A stretch of DNA of 64,000 nt from NCBI RefSeq assembly GCF_008806385.1, contig NZ_VZZK01000019.1:45618-109617 (forward strand), read 5' to 3'. Under the pieces are notes generated by a model. It saw only the letters and a program-made list of their open reading frames with translations. It had not been told where the DNA came from and did no database searches. Positions within the stretch are counted from its first letter, which is position 1; each line of letters begins with the position of its first letter. Below, one piece after another: positions 42,340-51,296 of the stretch. This DNA comes from Methylobacterium soli (GTDB lineage: Bacteria > Pseudomonadota > Alphaproteobacteria > Rhizobiales > Beijerinckiaceae). A program made the translations under genes and the position numbers.

Positions 42340-43482
42340 ATGCGCATCGCTGTGCTGTCGGAGGCGGATCCCGCGGAGCCGCGGGTCGCGGCGGTGCCGG
42401 AGACGGTCAAGAAGTTCAAGGCCCTCGGCGCGGAGGTCGTGGTGCAGTCGGGCGCCGGCCTCAAGGCCGGCGTTCCGGATGCCGAGTACGAGGCGGCCGG
42501 CGCCAGCATCGTGCCGAGCGCCGAGGCGGCCGCGGGTGAGGCCGACCTCGTCCTGAAGGTGCGCCGCCCGGGCGCCGAGGAACTCGGGAACTTCAAGAAG
42601 GGCGCCGCGGTCGTGGCGATCATGGATCCCTACGGCCGCGAGGCCGAGCTGAAGGCCATGGCGGATGCCGGCATCAGCAGCTTCGCGATGGAGCTGATGC
42701 CCCGCATCACCCGCGCCCAGGTGATGGACGTCCTCTCCTCCCAGGCGAACCTCGCGGGCTACCGTGCGGTGGTCGACGGGGCCGCCGAATATGGCCGCGC
42801 CATGCCGATGATGATGACGGCCGCCGGCACGGTCCCGGCCGCGCGCGTCTTCGTGATGGGCGTCGGCGTCGCCGGCCTCCAGGCCATCGCCACCGCCCGC
42901 CGCATGGGCGCGGTGGTGACCGCGACGGATGTCCGCCCCGCCACCAAGGAGCAGGTCGAATCCCTCGGCGCCAAGTTTGTGGCCGTGGAGGACGACGAGT
43001 TCAAGCAGGCCGAGACGGCGGGCGGCTACGCCAAGGAGATGTCGGCCGAGTACCAGAAGAAGCAGGCCGAACTGGTGGCGACCCACATCGCCAAGCAGGA
43101 CATCGTCATCACGACGGCGCTGATTCCCGGCCGGCCGGCCCCGAAGCTCGTCTCGGAGGACATGGTCGCGGCGATGAAGCCGGGCTCCGTCCTGATCGAC
43201 CTCGCCGTCGAGCGCGGCGGCAACGTCGCGGGCGCCAAGGCCGGCGAGGTCGTCACCACCGACAAGGGCGTGAAGATCGTCGGGCACCTCAACGTGCCGG
43301 GGCGCCTCGCCGCCACCGCGTCGAGCCTCTACGCGCGCAACCTCTTCGCCTTCGTCGAGACCCTGATCGACAAGGAGGCGAAGGCGCTCGCGATCAAGTG
43401 GGACGACGAGCTCGTCAAGGCCACGAACCTCACCCGTGACGGGGACGTCGTGCACGCCTCCTTCCAGCCCAAAGCAGCCTGA
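42340..43482 (+). CDS. pntAA: Proton-translocating NAD(P) transhydrogenase, alpha subunit part 1
   Basis: 380 residues, the NAD(H)-binding soluble domain I of Re/Si-specific transhydrogenase. It starts MRIAVLSEADPAEPRVAAVPE as in alanine dehydrogenase-like proteins. The Rossmann motif is GVGVAGLQAIATARRMGA, and the NAD-contacting mobile loop lies near YAKEMSAEYQKKQ. With parts 2 and beta it uses the proton-motive force to make NADPH from NADH, an important NADPH source during methylotrophic growth. Three-subunit (split alpha) form, as in Rhodospirillum. Confidence 0.96.
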   Translation: MRIAVLSEADPAEPRVAAVPETVKKFKALGAEVVVQSGAGLKAGVPDAEYEAAGASIVPSAEAAAGEADLVLKVRRPGAEELGNFKKGAAVVAIMDPYGREAELKAMADAGISSFAMELMPRITRAQVMDVLSSQANLAGYRAVVDGAAEYGRAMPMMMTAAGTVPAARVFVMGVGVAGLQAIATARRMGAVVTATDVRPATKEQVESLGAKFVAVEDDEFKQAETAGGYAKEMSAEYQKKQAELVATHIAKQDIVITTALIPGRPAPKLVSEDMVAAMKPGSVLIDLAVERGGNVAGAKAGEVVTTDKGVKIVGHLNVPGRLAATASSLYARNLFAFVETLIDKEAKALAIKWDDELVKATNLTRDGDVVHASFQPKAA

Positions 43483-43499
43483 TCTCGCCGGAGACTCCG

Positions 43500-43949
43500 A
43501 TGGCAACCCTCCCTCCCGATCAGGCGGTCGATCAGACCCGCGTGCTCGCCGATACCGCCCGCGCCGCAGCCGAGGCGGCCCGCCGCGCCGCCGACCAGGC
43601 CACCTCCATCGCGGACGGCCTCGGTCACGGCGTCAGCGCCGTGACCCACGGCGCCGTCGACCCCACCGTGTTCCAGCTCGCGATCTTCGTGCTGGCGATC
43701 TTCGTCGGCTACTACGTGGTCTGGTCGGTGACCCCGGCGCTGCACACCCCGCTGATGTCGGTCACCAACGCGATCTCGTCCGTGATCATCGTCGGCGCCA
43801 TCCTGGCCGCCGGCGTGCCCTATCTCGAGCACGGCACCGGCTGGGCCCGCTTCTTCGGCTTCGTCGGCATCATCCTCGCCAGCGTGAACATCTTCGGCGG
43901 GTTCCTCGTGACGCAGCGCATGCTCGGCATGTACAAGAAGAAGGCCTGA
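43500..43949 (+). CDS. pntAB: Proton-translocating transhydrogenase, alpha subunit part 2
   Basis: 149 residues. The N-terminal 58 residues are an Ala-rich amphipathic stretch. The first part of membrane domain II follows with four helices (FQLAIFVLAIFVGYYVVWSV, TNAISSVIIVGAILAAG, FGFVGIILASVNIFGGF and the end FLVTQRMLGMYKKKA). It is longer at the N-terminus than the Rhodospirillum homologue, which is mostly membrane. Spacing is 17 nt from part 1 and 4 nt to pntB. Confidence 0.95.
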   Translation: MATLPPDQAVDQTRVLADTARAAAEAARRAADQATSIADGLGHGVSAVTHGAVDPTVFQLAIFVLAIFVGYYVVWSVTPALHTPLMSVTNAISSVIIVGAILAAGVPYLEHGTGWARFFGFVGIILASVNIFGGFLVTQRMLGMYKKKA

Positions 43950-43953
43950 GACG

Positions 43954-45351
43954 ATGTCCCAGAACGTCTCCGCCCTCCTCTACATCGTCTCCGGCGTCCT
44001 GTTCATCATGGCGCTGCGGGGGCTCTCGCACCCGACCACGTCGCGACAGGGCAACCTTTACGGCATGATCGGCATGGGGCTTGCCGTGCTGACCACCCTC
44101 GTCGGCCATCCGCCGGCGGGCGTCGGGGCCTGGGCCCTGATCATCCTGGGCCTCGCCATCGGCGGCGGCGCGGGCGCGGTCATCGCCAAGCGCGTGCCGA
44201 TGACGGCGATGCCGCAGCTCGTCGCGGCCTTCCACTCCCTCGTCGGCCTCGCGGCGGTCGCGGGCGCGGCGGCCACCCTCTACGCCCCCCAGGCGGTGGG
44301 CATCCTCGAGAACGGCCACATCCACAAGGAATCGCTGTTCGAGATGGCGCTCGGCGTCGCCATCGGGGCCATCACCTTCACGGGCTCGGTCATCGCCTTC
44401 GCGAAGCTCGACGGCCGCATGTCCGGCAAGCCGATCATGCTGCCCCAGCGGCACGCCATCAACATCGCGCTGGGCATCGCCCTCGTGGTCCTGATCGCGA
44501 TCTTCATCGGCACCGAGAGCAAGGCCATCTTCTGGCTGATCGTGCTCCTGTCCTTCGCGCTCGGCGGGCTCCTCATCATCCCGATCGGCGGCGCCGACAT
44601 GCCCGTCGTCGTCTCGATGCTGAACTCGTATTCGGGCTGGGCCGCGGCCGGGATCGGCTTCACCCTCGGCAACCTCGCGCTGATCATCACCGGCGCGCTG
44701 GTCGGCTCCTCGGGTGCGATCCTGTCCTACATCATGTGCAAGGCGATGAACCGGTCGTTCTTCTCGGTCATCCTCGGCGGCTTCGGCGGCGATGCCGCCG
44801 CGGGCCCCGCCGGTGCCGTGGAGACGCGCCCGGTCAAGCAGGGCTCGGCCGACGACGCGGCCTACATCATGAAGAATGCCGAGCGCGTGATCATCGTGCC
44901 GGGCTACGGCATGGCGGTGGCGCAGGCCCAGCACTCGCTGCGCGAGATGGTGGACATGCTCAAGAAGGAGGGCGTGGACGTGAAATACGCCATCCACCCC
45001 GTCGCGGGCCGTATGCCGGGCCACATGAACGTGCTGCTGGCCGAGGCGAACGTGCCCTACGACGAGGTCTTCGAGCTCGAGGACATCAACGGCGAGTTCC
45101 CGCAGGCGGACGTGGCCTTCGTGATCGGCGCCAACGACGTCACCAATCCGGCCGCCAAGACCGACAAGGCCTCGCCGATCTACGGCATGCCGATCCTCGA
45201 CGTCGAGAAGGCCAAGACCGTGCTGTTCATCAAGCGCGGCATGGGCTCGGGCTATGCCGGCGTCGAGAACGAGGTGTTCTTCCGCGACAACACCATGATG
45301 CTGTTCGGCGACGCCAAGAAGGTCGTCGACTCGATCCTCAAGAACCTCTGA
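43954..45351 (+). CDS. pntB: Proton-translocating transhydrogenase, beta subunit
   Basis: 465 residues. Eight to nine transmembrane helices (to about residue 270) form the rest of the proton channel, with polar residues such as His in VAAFHSLVGLAAV. The NADP(H)-binding domain III follows, with GYGMAVAQAQHSLREM, GRMPGHMNVLLAEA, GANDVTNPAAKTDKASPI and KRGMGSGYAGVEN. Length is typical. Last gene of the pntAA-pntAB-pntB operon; two hairpins follow the stop. Confidence 0.97.
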   Translation: MSQNVSALLYIVSGVLFIMALRGLSHPTTSRQGNLYGMIGMGLAVLTTLVGHPPAGVGAWALIILGLAIGGGAGAVIAKRVPMTAMPQLVAAFHSLVGLAAVAGAAATLYAPQAVGILENGHIHKESLFEMALGVAIGAITFTGSVIAFAKLDGRMSGKPIMLPQRHAINIALGIALVVLIAIFIGTESKAIFWLIVLLSFALGGLLIIPIGGADMPVVVSMLNSYSGWAAAGIGFTLGNLALIITGALVGSSGAILSYIMCKAMNRSFFSVILGGFGGDAAAGPAGAVETRPVKQGSADDAAYIMKNAERVIIVPGYGMAVAQAQHSLREMVDMLKKEGVDVKYAIHPVAGRMPGHMNVLLAEANVPYDEVFELEDINGEFPQADVAFVIGANDVTNPAAKTDKASPIYGMPILDVEKAKTVLFIKRGMGSGYAGVENEVFFRDNTMMLFGDAKKVVDSILKNL

Positions 45352-45361
45352 GCCGAGATTG

Positions 45362-45430
45362 CCGGGGCGCCGACGCGCCCCGGTCGCGGACGGAAACGGG
45401 GCGGGCAGTCGACGCCGGCCCCGTTTCCGT
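45362..45430 (+). terminator. Hairpins after pntB
   Basis: The first is a 9-bp perfect stem 45362-45370/45375-45383 with a 4-nt loop. The second is a 13-bp perfect stem 45390-45402/45418-45430 with a 15-nt loop. Neither has a T-tract, but together they are the likely end of the pnt transcript. Confidence 0.55.
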
Positions 45431-45515
45431 TCGCGAGGCGCGGCGCTGGAGGGCGCAGGACGGGGCCCGGCAGGGCAGGGGGCCGAGCCGCCCGTGCAGC
45501 CCGTGCGGCTCGGCC

Positions 45516-45543
45516 CCGCGCTCCGCGCTCCGCGCTCCGCGCC
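45516..45543 (+). repeat. 7-bp tandem repeat, four copies
   Basis: CCGCGCT occurs three times in tandem from 45516, and a fourth copy carries one change. It lies in the gap between pntB and recJ; no function is evident. Confidence 0.8.
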
Positions 45544-45590
45544 ACGCAGGTGTCGCATCCGGGCGGCAGCGTTCCGCCGCCGATCCGGCT

Positions 45591-47417
45591 ATGATCGCCC
45601 CCGTGTCAGCCGCATCCGTCATCCCTCAGCCGCGCGCCTTCCTGGACGTCACCGCCTCGGTGCTCGGACGGCCCTGGCGCGATCGCTGCGCCGAGCCGGC
45701 CCTCCAGGCCTATGCGGCGACCATGACCCAGGCCTACGGGCTGCCGGACCTCCTGGCCCGGGTGCTGGCCGGCCGCGGCATCCTGCCGGCAGGGGCCGAG
45801 GCCCATCTGCGCCCGCGCCTGCGCGACCTGATGCCGGACCCCGACTGCCTCCTCGACATGGAGGCGGCGGTCGACCGTCTCGCGGAGGCGGTGCGCCGGA
45901 GCGAATCCGTGGCGGTGTTCGGCGATTACGACGTGGACGGGGCCGCGAGCGCCGCCCTGCTCGCCGGCTACCTGCGGAGCCTCGGGGTGCCGACCCGCAT
46001 CCACATCCCGGACCGGATCACCGAGGGCTACGGCCCGAACGAGGCCGCCATGCGCAGCCTCGCGGGGGAGGGGGCGAGCCTCCTCGTCACGGTCGATTGC
46101 GGCACCGCCGGCCACGAGCCCCTGGCCCTCGCTCGGACGCTCGGCCTCGACGTCATCGTGCTCGATCACCACGGGGCGCCGGAAGTGCTGCCGCCGGCCC
46201 GCGCGGTGGTGAACCCGAACCGCCTCGACGACCTCTCGGGCCTCGGCCATCTCTGCGCGGCGGGGGTCGTCTTCCTCACCCTCGTGGCGCTCAACCGGCG
46301 CCTGCGCCGGGACGGGCTGTTTGGGCTAAGCCGCCCCGAGCCGGCGCTCGCGGATTCCCTCGATCTCGTGGCGCTCGCCACGGTGGCGGACGTGGTGCCG
46401 CTCGTCGGCCTCAACCGCGCCTTCGTGGTGCAGGGGCTCGCCGTGATGCGCGCCCGCGGGCGCCGGGGCCTCGCCGCGCTCCTTGACGCCGCCTCCCTCG
46501 AGGAGCCGCCGGAGGCCTGGCATCTCGGCTATCTCGTCGGCCCGCGGATCAATGCGGGCGGGCGCATCGGCGACGCCTCCCTCGGGGCGCGCCTCCTCAC
46601 CACGGACGATCCGGCCGAGGCCGCCCGCATCGCGGCCGAGCTCGACCGGCTGAACCGCGAGCGGCAGGCGATCGAGGCGGAGGCGGTCGCGGCGGCGGAA
46701 GCCGAGATGGACCACGCGCTCAGCCTCGATCCGGACCGGCCGGTCCTCGTGGCGGCCTCCCCCGACTGGCATCCCGGCATCGTCGGGCTGATCGCGGCGC
46801 GGCTCAAGGAGCGCTTCGGCCGGCCGGCCTTCGCCTTCGCGCTCCGCCCCGACCGCAAGGCCGTGGGCTCGGGCCGCTCCATCCTGGGCGCCGATCTCGG
46901 CCGGGCGGTGCGGGCCTGCGTTGAGGCCGGCCTCGCCCTCAAGGGCGGGGGCCATGCCATGGCGGCCGGCGCCACGATCCTGACCGCCGACCTCGCCCGG
47001 TTCCAGGCCTTCCTGAGCGAGACCCTGGCCGAGGCCGTCCACGATGCCCGCGCGGTCGAGGCCCTGCTCCTCGACGGCACCGTCAGCGCCGGCGGCGCCA
47101 CCGCCGAGACGGTGCGGCTGATCCAGCGTGCGGGCCCCTTCGGGCAGGGCGCGCCGGAGCCCGTCTTCGCCCTGCCGCGCCACCGCGTCGTCGATGCCGG
47201 GATCGTCGGGAACGGCCATGTCCGCGCCCGCCTGCGCAGCCGCGACGGCCAGGCGATCGGCGCCATCGCGTTCCGGGCCGCGCAGGGCCCCGTCGGCCAG
47301 GCGGTACTCAACGGCATCGGCCGGGAGTTCCACCTGGCCGGAACGCTGTCCTGCGACCGCTGGCGCGGGGCCGAGCGGGCCCAGCTTCGGATCTGCGATC
47401 TCGCACCGTCGGAATGA
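45591..47417 (+). CDS. recJ: Single-stranded-DNA-specific exonuclease RecJ
   Basis: 608 residues. A 5'-3' exonuclease for recombination and mismatch repair. The DHH-family motifs are visible in order: VFGDYDVDGAASAALL, the DHH motif VLDHHGAP, and DLVALATVADVVPL. The DHHA1 part has GGGHAMAAG, and an OB-fold follows at the C-terminus. Length is typical. ATG 45591 leaves about 45 residues before the first conserved block; the upstream frame is non-homologous. Confidence 0.95.
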   Translation: MIAPVSAASVIPQPRAFLDVTASVLGRPWRDRCAEPALQAYAATMTQAYGLPDLLARVLAGRGILPAGAEAHLRPRLRDLMPDPDCLLDMEAAVDRLAEAVRRSESVAVFGDYDVDGAASAALLAGYLRSLGVPTRIHIPDRITEGYGPNEAAMRSLAGEGASLLVTVDCGTAGHEPLALARTLGLDVIVLDHHGAPEVLPPARAVVNPNRLDDLSGLGHLCAAGVVFLTLVALNRRLRRDGLFGLSRPEPALADSLDLVALATVADVVPLVGLNRAFVVQGLAVMRARGRRGLAALLDAASLEEPPEAWHLGYLVGPRINAGGRIGDASLGARLLTTDDPAEAARIAAELDRLNRERQAIEAEAVAAAEAEMDHALSLDPDRPVLVAASPDWHPGIVGLIAARLKERFGRPAFAFALRPDRKAVGSGRSILGADLGRAVRACVEAGLALKGGGHAMAAGATILTADLARFQAFLSETLAEAVHDARAVEALLLDGTVSAGGATAETVRLIQRAGPFGQGAPEPVFALPRHRVVDAGIVGNGHVRARLRSRDGQAIGAIAFRAAQGPVGQAVLNGIGREFHLAGTLSCDRWRGAERAQLRICDLAPSE

Positions 47418-47492
47418 TCCGGCCCCGCCCGGTTGACACCCGCCTCCCCCCTCACCATAAGGGCCTCGCACGCGGCCGAGAGGCCGCAGTTT

Positions 47493-47576
47493 GGGGGAAT
47501 GTCCCGAGCGGCAAAGGGGGCGGACTGTAAATCCGCTGCGTAAGCTTCGTAGGTTCGAGTCCTACTTCCCCCACCA
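47493..47576 (+). tRNA. tRNA-Tyr (GTA)
   Basis: The acceptor stem GGGGGAA pairs with TTCCCCC and is followed by A and an encoded CCA. The anticodon loop CTGTAAA carries GTA at 47527-47529 on a GCGGA/TCCGC stem. A long variable arm marks it as a class II tRNA, and the T-arm is GTAGG-TTCGAGT-CCTAC. All arms fold. Confidence 0.97.
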
Positions 47577-47691
47577 AACATCGTTCATGAAATGTTCCAT
47601 GTTCGAGGCGACCTCCGGGTCGCCTTTTTGTTGTCGCGCCCCGGCCGATCCGCCTTCTCAAGCCATCGGGGCCGTGCTATCCGGCCCTCGC

Positions 47692-47765
47692 GCGGGTGTA
47701 GCTCAATGGTAGAGCAGCAGCCTTCCAAGCTGAATACCCGGGTTCGATTCCCGGTACCCGCTCCA
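47692..47765 (+). tRNA. tRNA-Gly (TCC)
   Basis: 74 nt including the encoded CCA. The acceptor GCGGGTG/TACCCGC has a terminal G-T pair; D-arm GCTC/GAGC; anticodon loop CTTCCAA with TCC at 47724-47726; T-arm CCGGG/CCCGG. The outermost anticodon-stem pair is a G/A mismatch. Lies 115 nt after tRNA-Tyr and may share its transcript. Confidence 0.96.
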
Positions 47766-48063
47766 CTCGATTTTCCTGCACGGATCACGACTTAGGCCCC
47801 CCTTGAGACCGCCTCGGGGTACTTTCATCCGTGCGTTCCAGAGCCCGTCCGGCGAACCTGCGATCGCGTGAATCCGAAGACGGTCTCGCCCTTCGCCTGG
47901 AATATCGCCTGGACCTGCCGGCTCGTGGCCCGGATCACGCACGCGTGATCAAGGCGAGGAGTGGGATGCAGTAGTCTTCCTGTGCCCGAGCAGGACCGGC
48001 ACGGCTCGTAGATCTCCGATGCTCTCCGCAAGGTTATCTCAGACAATGCGATGGAATGCCGGG
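47766..48063. other. Intergenic stretch between tRNA-Gly and the glycosyltransferase gene
   Basis: About 300 bp without a supported gene. No strong terminator for either side was found by eye. Confidence 0.35.
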
Positions 48064-50037
48064 CTAAGCTGCGTGGAAGCAGCGCTGGGCGAGTCCCCGC
48101 AGGGCGATGCCGAGGCTCGCCGTTCTGGCGATCGGATCGACGGCGGTCGTGAAGAGACGGAGGATGAGGGCCTCGCGCTGCGCCGGTTCCGGTTCGAGGC
48201 CGAGGCTCACCGCATCGCCGTCGCGGCGATCGACATGGGCAGCCACCCAGCCGGCGCTCTCGATATAGAGATGCATGGGCAATCCAGGCACGAGGGGCGG
48301 CGCGGTGGCGGGAAGCTGCAGCACCGCCGAGTCCATGCCGATTCGGGTGATGGTGCAGGCATGGGCCGTCCCCTCCAGGCCGATCCAGCTCGATTCGTCG
48401 ATGCGGAAGGCTTCCGGCTCGCGGGGCCGCTCGAAGCAGACCAGGAAGGCCACGAAGGTGAACAGCATCGCCACCCCGGCCCATAGAAGGTTGAAGTAAT
48501 CGATCGGCGAAATCTCGCTCGCGCCGGAGGGCGAGACGAACGACCAGATGATCGAGCCGGCCGACAGGAGCGAGATCGCCCCGAACCCGGCGGCCATCCG
48601 CCAGCGCACCATCGAGACGGAGCGGTCGCCGCCCTTGTCCGTCACCTTGAACGGCCGGCCGAAGGGGCGGATCGCAGCCGAGATCAACGTCAAGGTGATG
48701 GCGAGCGCCGTCATGGTGTGGGTCACCTCCATGAACAGGGGCAGCGTCCGCCCGCCGGAGACCCAGCTGCTGTAGATCCACAGGGCCATCAAGGCGGGCA
48801 GGCCGTAGCGCAGGAAGGAGAGATAGTCGGCGTAGAAGGCTGGCATGTCGAAGAACCAGTAGATCGACGGCGCCACGAGCATCAGGACGATGAACGGCTT
48901 GCACAGCCAGTTCAGGACGCCGTGCAGGTAGTGCAGACGCTGCATCAGCGTGTAGTTCCGTCCGAGGAACGGTCCCACCCGCAGGAGCGCCACCTGCATC
49001 GTGCCGAGGCACCAGCGAGTGCGCTGGGTGATGTATTCCGGCAATCCTTCCGCCGAGAGACCAGCACTCAGGCGCTCATTCAGCCAATGCGTCTCGTAGC
49101 CGTCGCGCATCAGCGTGTAGGTCAGGTTGATGTCTTCGCAGATCGCATCGTGGGGGAAGCCGCCCGCTTCCGTCACCCGGTCGCGCCGAACCAGGAAGGA
49201 GGTGCCGACGCAGAAGGCGCAGCCCCACGCGTCCTTGGCCGGCTGAAACACGTCGAAGAAGATGCGCTGGTCGTCGACCCAGGCCTCCGCCGCCATCAGG
49301 TTGTGCTGGATCGGGTCCGCGTTGAAGAAGAATTGCGGCGTCTGCACCACCGCCGCCCGCTCATCGTGGAAGAGCCCGACGGTGCGGCGCAGGATGTTCG
49401 GCGCCACCGCAAAATCCGCGTCCAGGACGAGGATGATCGGCGCATTCGTGCGGGCCGCGGTGTGGGCGAGCGCGTTGTTGAGGTTGCCGGCCTTGGCGCC
49501 CTTGTTGTCGGGCCGCGTGATGTAGTTCGCTCCGACCCGCTCGCAATAGGCCTTGAGCCAGCCGCGGCGCGTGTCGTCGCAGACCCAGACCGTCGCGTTC
49601 GGGTAATCGACCGCGAGCGCCGGGATGATCGATTTCTCCACGACCTCCTCGGGCTCGTTGTAGGTGCAGATGAAGATGTCGACGGCTGGCCAATCGCCGT
49701 TCTCCTTCAGGCGTGCCTCCTCGCGGTCGGCCTCCGCCGAGCGATCCTTGAAGCGGAACAGGATCACGATCGACATCAGCGTGTAGAGGATGGCCACCAT
49801 CTCGAAGGAGAAGAACAGGTAGGGCCAGAGGTGATCGAGGCCGGGCTCGAAGCGCGGCAGGGTGTCGTGCCAGCGCCATGCGGCGTAGCAGAGGATCAGG
49901 GTTGCGGTCGCGGATCCGAACAGGATGCGGGCCGCCGCGCTCGCGCGATCGAGCAATGCCGCCATGACGAGCAGGCCGAGCAGGATGCCGAGATCGGTCG
50001 TCAGGACCGCGGAGACGTCGGGGGATGAGGGAAACAT
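48064..50037 (-). CDS. BcsA-like processive glycosyltransferase with PilZ-like tail
   Basis: 657 residues, GT2 family, inner membrane. N-terminal helices (about residues 12-90) precede a cytoplasmic GT-A domain with DIFICTYNEP, the conserved VWVCDDTRR, DADFAVAPN (metal-binding DxD), CEDINLT (the TED-like catalytic base) and QRTRW (QxxRW). Further helices (about 350-540) and a C-terminal part (about 545-635) resemble PilZ (FERPREPEAFRI, then beta strands), though the RxxxR of cyclic di-GMP-binding PilZ is only partly visible. It probably polymerises and extrudes a beta-glucan or related polysaccharide. Last gene of the operon that begins at 52885. Confidence 0.92.
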   Translation of the reverse strand: MFPSSPDVSAVLTTDLGILLGLLVMAALLDRASAAARILFGSATATLILCYAAWRWHDTLPRFEPGLDHLWPYLFFSFEMVAILYTLMSIVILFRFKDRSAEADREEARLKENGDWPAVDIFICTYNEPEEVVEKSIIPALAVDYPNATVWVCDDTRRGWLKAYCERVGANYITRPDNKGAKAGNLNNALAHTAARTNAPIILVLDADFAVAPNILRRTVGLFHDERAAVVQTPQFFFNADPIQHNLMAAEAWVDDQRIFFDVFQPAKDAWGCAFCVGTSFLVRRDRVTEAGGFPHDAICEDINLTYTLMRDGYETHWLNERLSAGLSAEGLPEYITQRTRWCLGTMQVALLRVGPFLGRNYTLMQRLHYLHGVLNWLCKPFIVLMLVAPSIYWFFDMPAFYADYLSFLRYGLPALMALWIYSSWVSGGRTLPLFMEVTHTMTALAITLTLISAAIRPFGRPFKVTDKGGDRSVSMVRWRMAAGFGAISLLSAGSIIWSFVSPSGASEISPIDYFNLLWAGVAMLFTFVAFLVCFERPREPEAFRIDESSWIGLEGTAHACTITRIGMDSAVLQLPATAPPLVPGLPMHLYIESAGWVAAHVDRRDGDAVSLGLEPEPAQREALILRLFTTAVDPIARTASLGIALRGLAQRCFHAA

Positions 50038-50042
50038 GACGC

Positions 50043-51296
50043 CTAATCCACGCTCCGTCCGGTGAAGGGATTCCAGCCCAGGGCCGCGAGTGCCCCCCAG
50101 GCGGTGGCGCCGAGATGCGGGCGCCGGTGATAGAAGAAATCCGGCTCGGCGCTCGCCGGGCCGACCGCGATGCCGGTGGTGATGCGGGGCTCACGCGCCG
50201 CGAACAGATATCCGGACGGCGCGATCTGGCCGGAGAGCGTGGCAAGGAGCGGCCTCGCATCCTCAATGCGCCCCAGCGCCCTCAGGGTCAGGGCGGCCTG
50301 TGCCGTCCCCTCCACCCAGAGCCCGTCGCGATCCTCGTTGAAGTCGAAGCCGCCCGGGACCGCGAGACGCTCCTGCGCGCCCGCCACCGCGCGGCGCCAC
50401 GCATTCGGCGGCGTCGCCACGCCGAGAAGTGGCCAGAGCTGCGTGTCGAGTGCCAGATGGTCCAGCGTCTGCAGGCGTCCGTCCGGCCGCGTCCCGAGGC
50501 GGAACAGACCAGGCCCCTCCGCGAAGGCGGCGTCGAGGAAGCCTCGGGCGAGGCGGGCCGCCTCGCGGCTCTCGGCGCTGCCGTTCAGGCGCCCGAGCCA
50601 GGCCGCGACCGCATGGATGTCGAGATTGTGCTCCGTCGATTTCCAGGCGAGCTTCGTTTGGGACGGGTCGAAGCCATCGAATCCGCCGGAGAAGCCCGCG
50701 GGCTCGCGTTCATCGCGGGTATTGGCGATGATCCAGCCGAGCATTCGCTCCGCTCCCGCGCGGTAGCGCCGGTCGGGCGCGTCCTGATCGAGGGTCAGAA
50801 GCGCGAGCGCCGCCCAGGCCACGTTCCCGGTCGCCGTCCCGTCCTGATACGCGTCCTCGGCCCAGAGATTCTGCCGTGCATCCCACCAGCCCGGCAGGGC
50901 AGGGGGGCCAGCGTCGAGGGGGCCTGCCCGGTAGGCGTTTCGGATGCGGCCGTCGTGGAAGGTCCGATCCTGCGCGAGGGCGTGCAGCAACGCGTCCCCG
51001 ATCCGTCGGGCCCGCTCGCGTCCGCCGCACGCCGTCAGCGCGATGGCGGCGAGCGCGTTGTCGTAGGTGAAGGCCGATTGGTGCAGGGCCGGCGGCAGTT
51101 CCTGTCGGTCGGGTCCTGGCGCGTAGCTTACCAGGAAGACCGGGCCGGCCTTGTCGCCGCCCGCTGCATCGACGGCCGACGCGAGCGCTGAACAGAGCGC
51201 GTGCGCCAGGGTTTCCCGAGCGGGCACCGGCTCGGCCTCAGCCGACCGGGCCACCACGGCGAGCGCGAGGAGGCCGAGACCGATGCGGCCGATCAA
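50043..51296 (-). CDS. Predicted exported six-hairpin glycosidase-like protein
   Basis: 417 residues. The TTG at 51296 is preferred because it overlaps the stop of the HlyD-like gene (TTGA) and gives a signal peptide (IGLGLLALAVVARSAEA). The body is helical with repeated aromatic and acidic motifs (TYDNALAAIALTA, LWAEDAYQDGTATGNVAWAAL, AGFSGGFDGFD, STEHNLDIHAVAAWLG, DGLWVEGTAQAAL, EPDFFYHRRPHLGATAW), which suggests an alpha/alpha barrel as in GH8-type enzymes. Acidic residues in these motifs could be catalytic. I cannot name a family with certainty. By context it would trim or release the polymer made by the neighbouring synthase. Confidence 0.75.
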   Translation of the reverse strand: MIGRIGLGLLALAVVARSAEAEPVPARETLAHALCSALASAVDAAGGDKAGPVFLVSYAPGPDRQELPPALHQSAFTYDNALAAIALTACGGRERARRIGDALLHALAQDRTFHDGRIRNAYRAGPLDAGPPALPGWWDARQNLWAEDAYQDGTATGNVAWAALALLTLDQDAPDRRYRAGAERMLGWIIANTRDEREPAGFSGGFDGFDPSQTKLAWKSTEHNLDIHAVAAWLGRLNGSAESREAARLARGFLDAAFAEGPGLFRLGTRPDGRLQTLDHLALDTQLWPLLGVATPPNAWRRAVAGAQERLAVPGGFDFNEDRDGLWVEGTAQAALTLRALGRIEDARPLLATLSGQIAPSGYLFAAREPRITTGIAVGPASAEPDFFYHRRPHLGATAWGALAALGWNPFTGRSVD

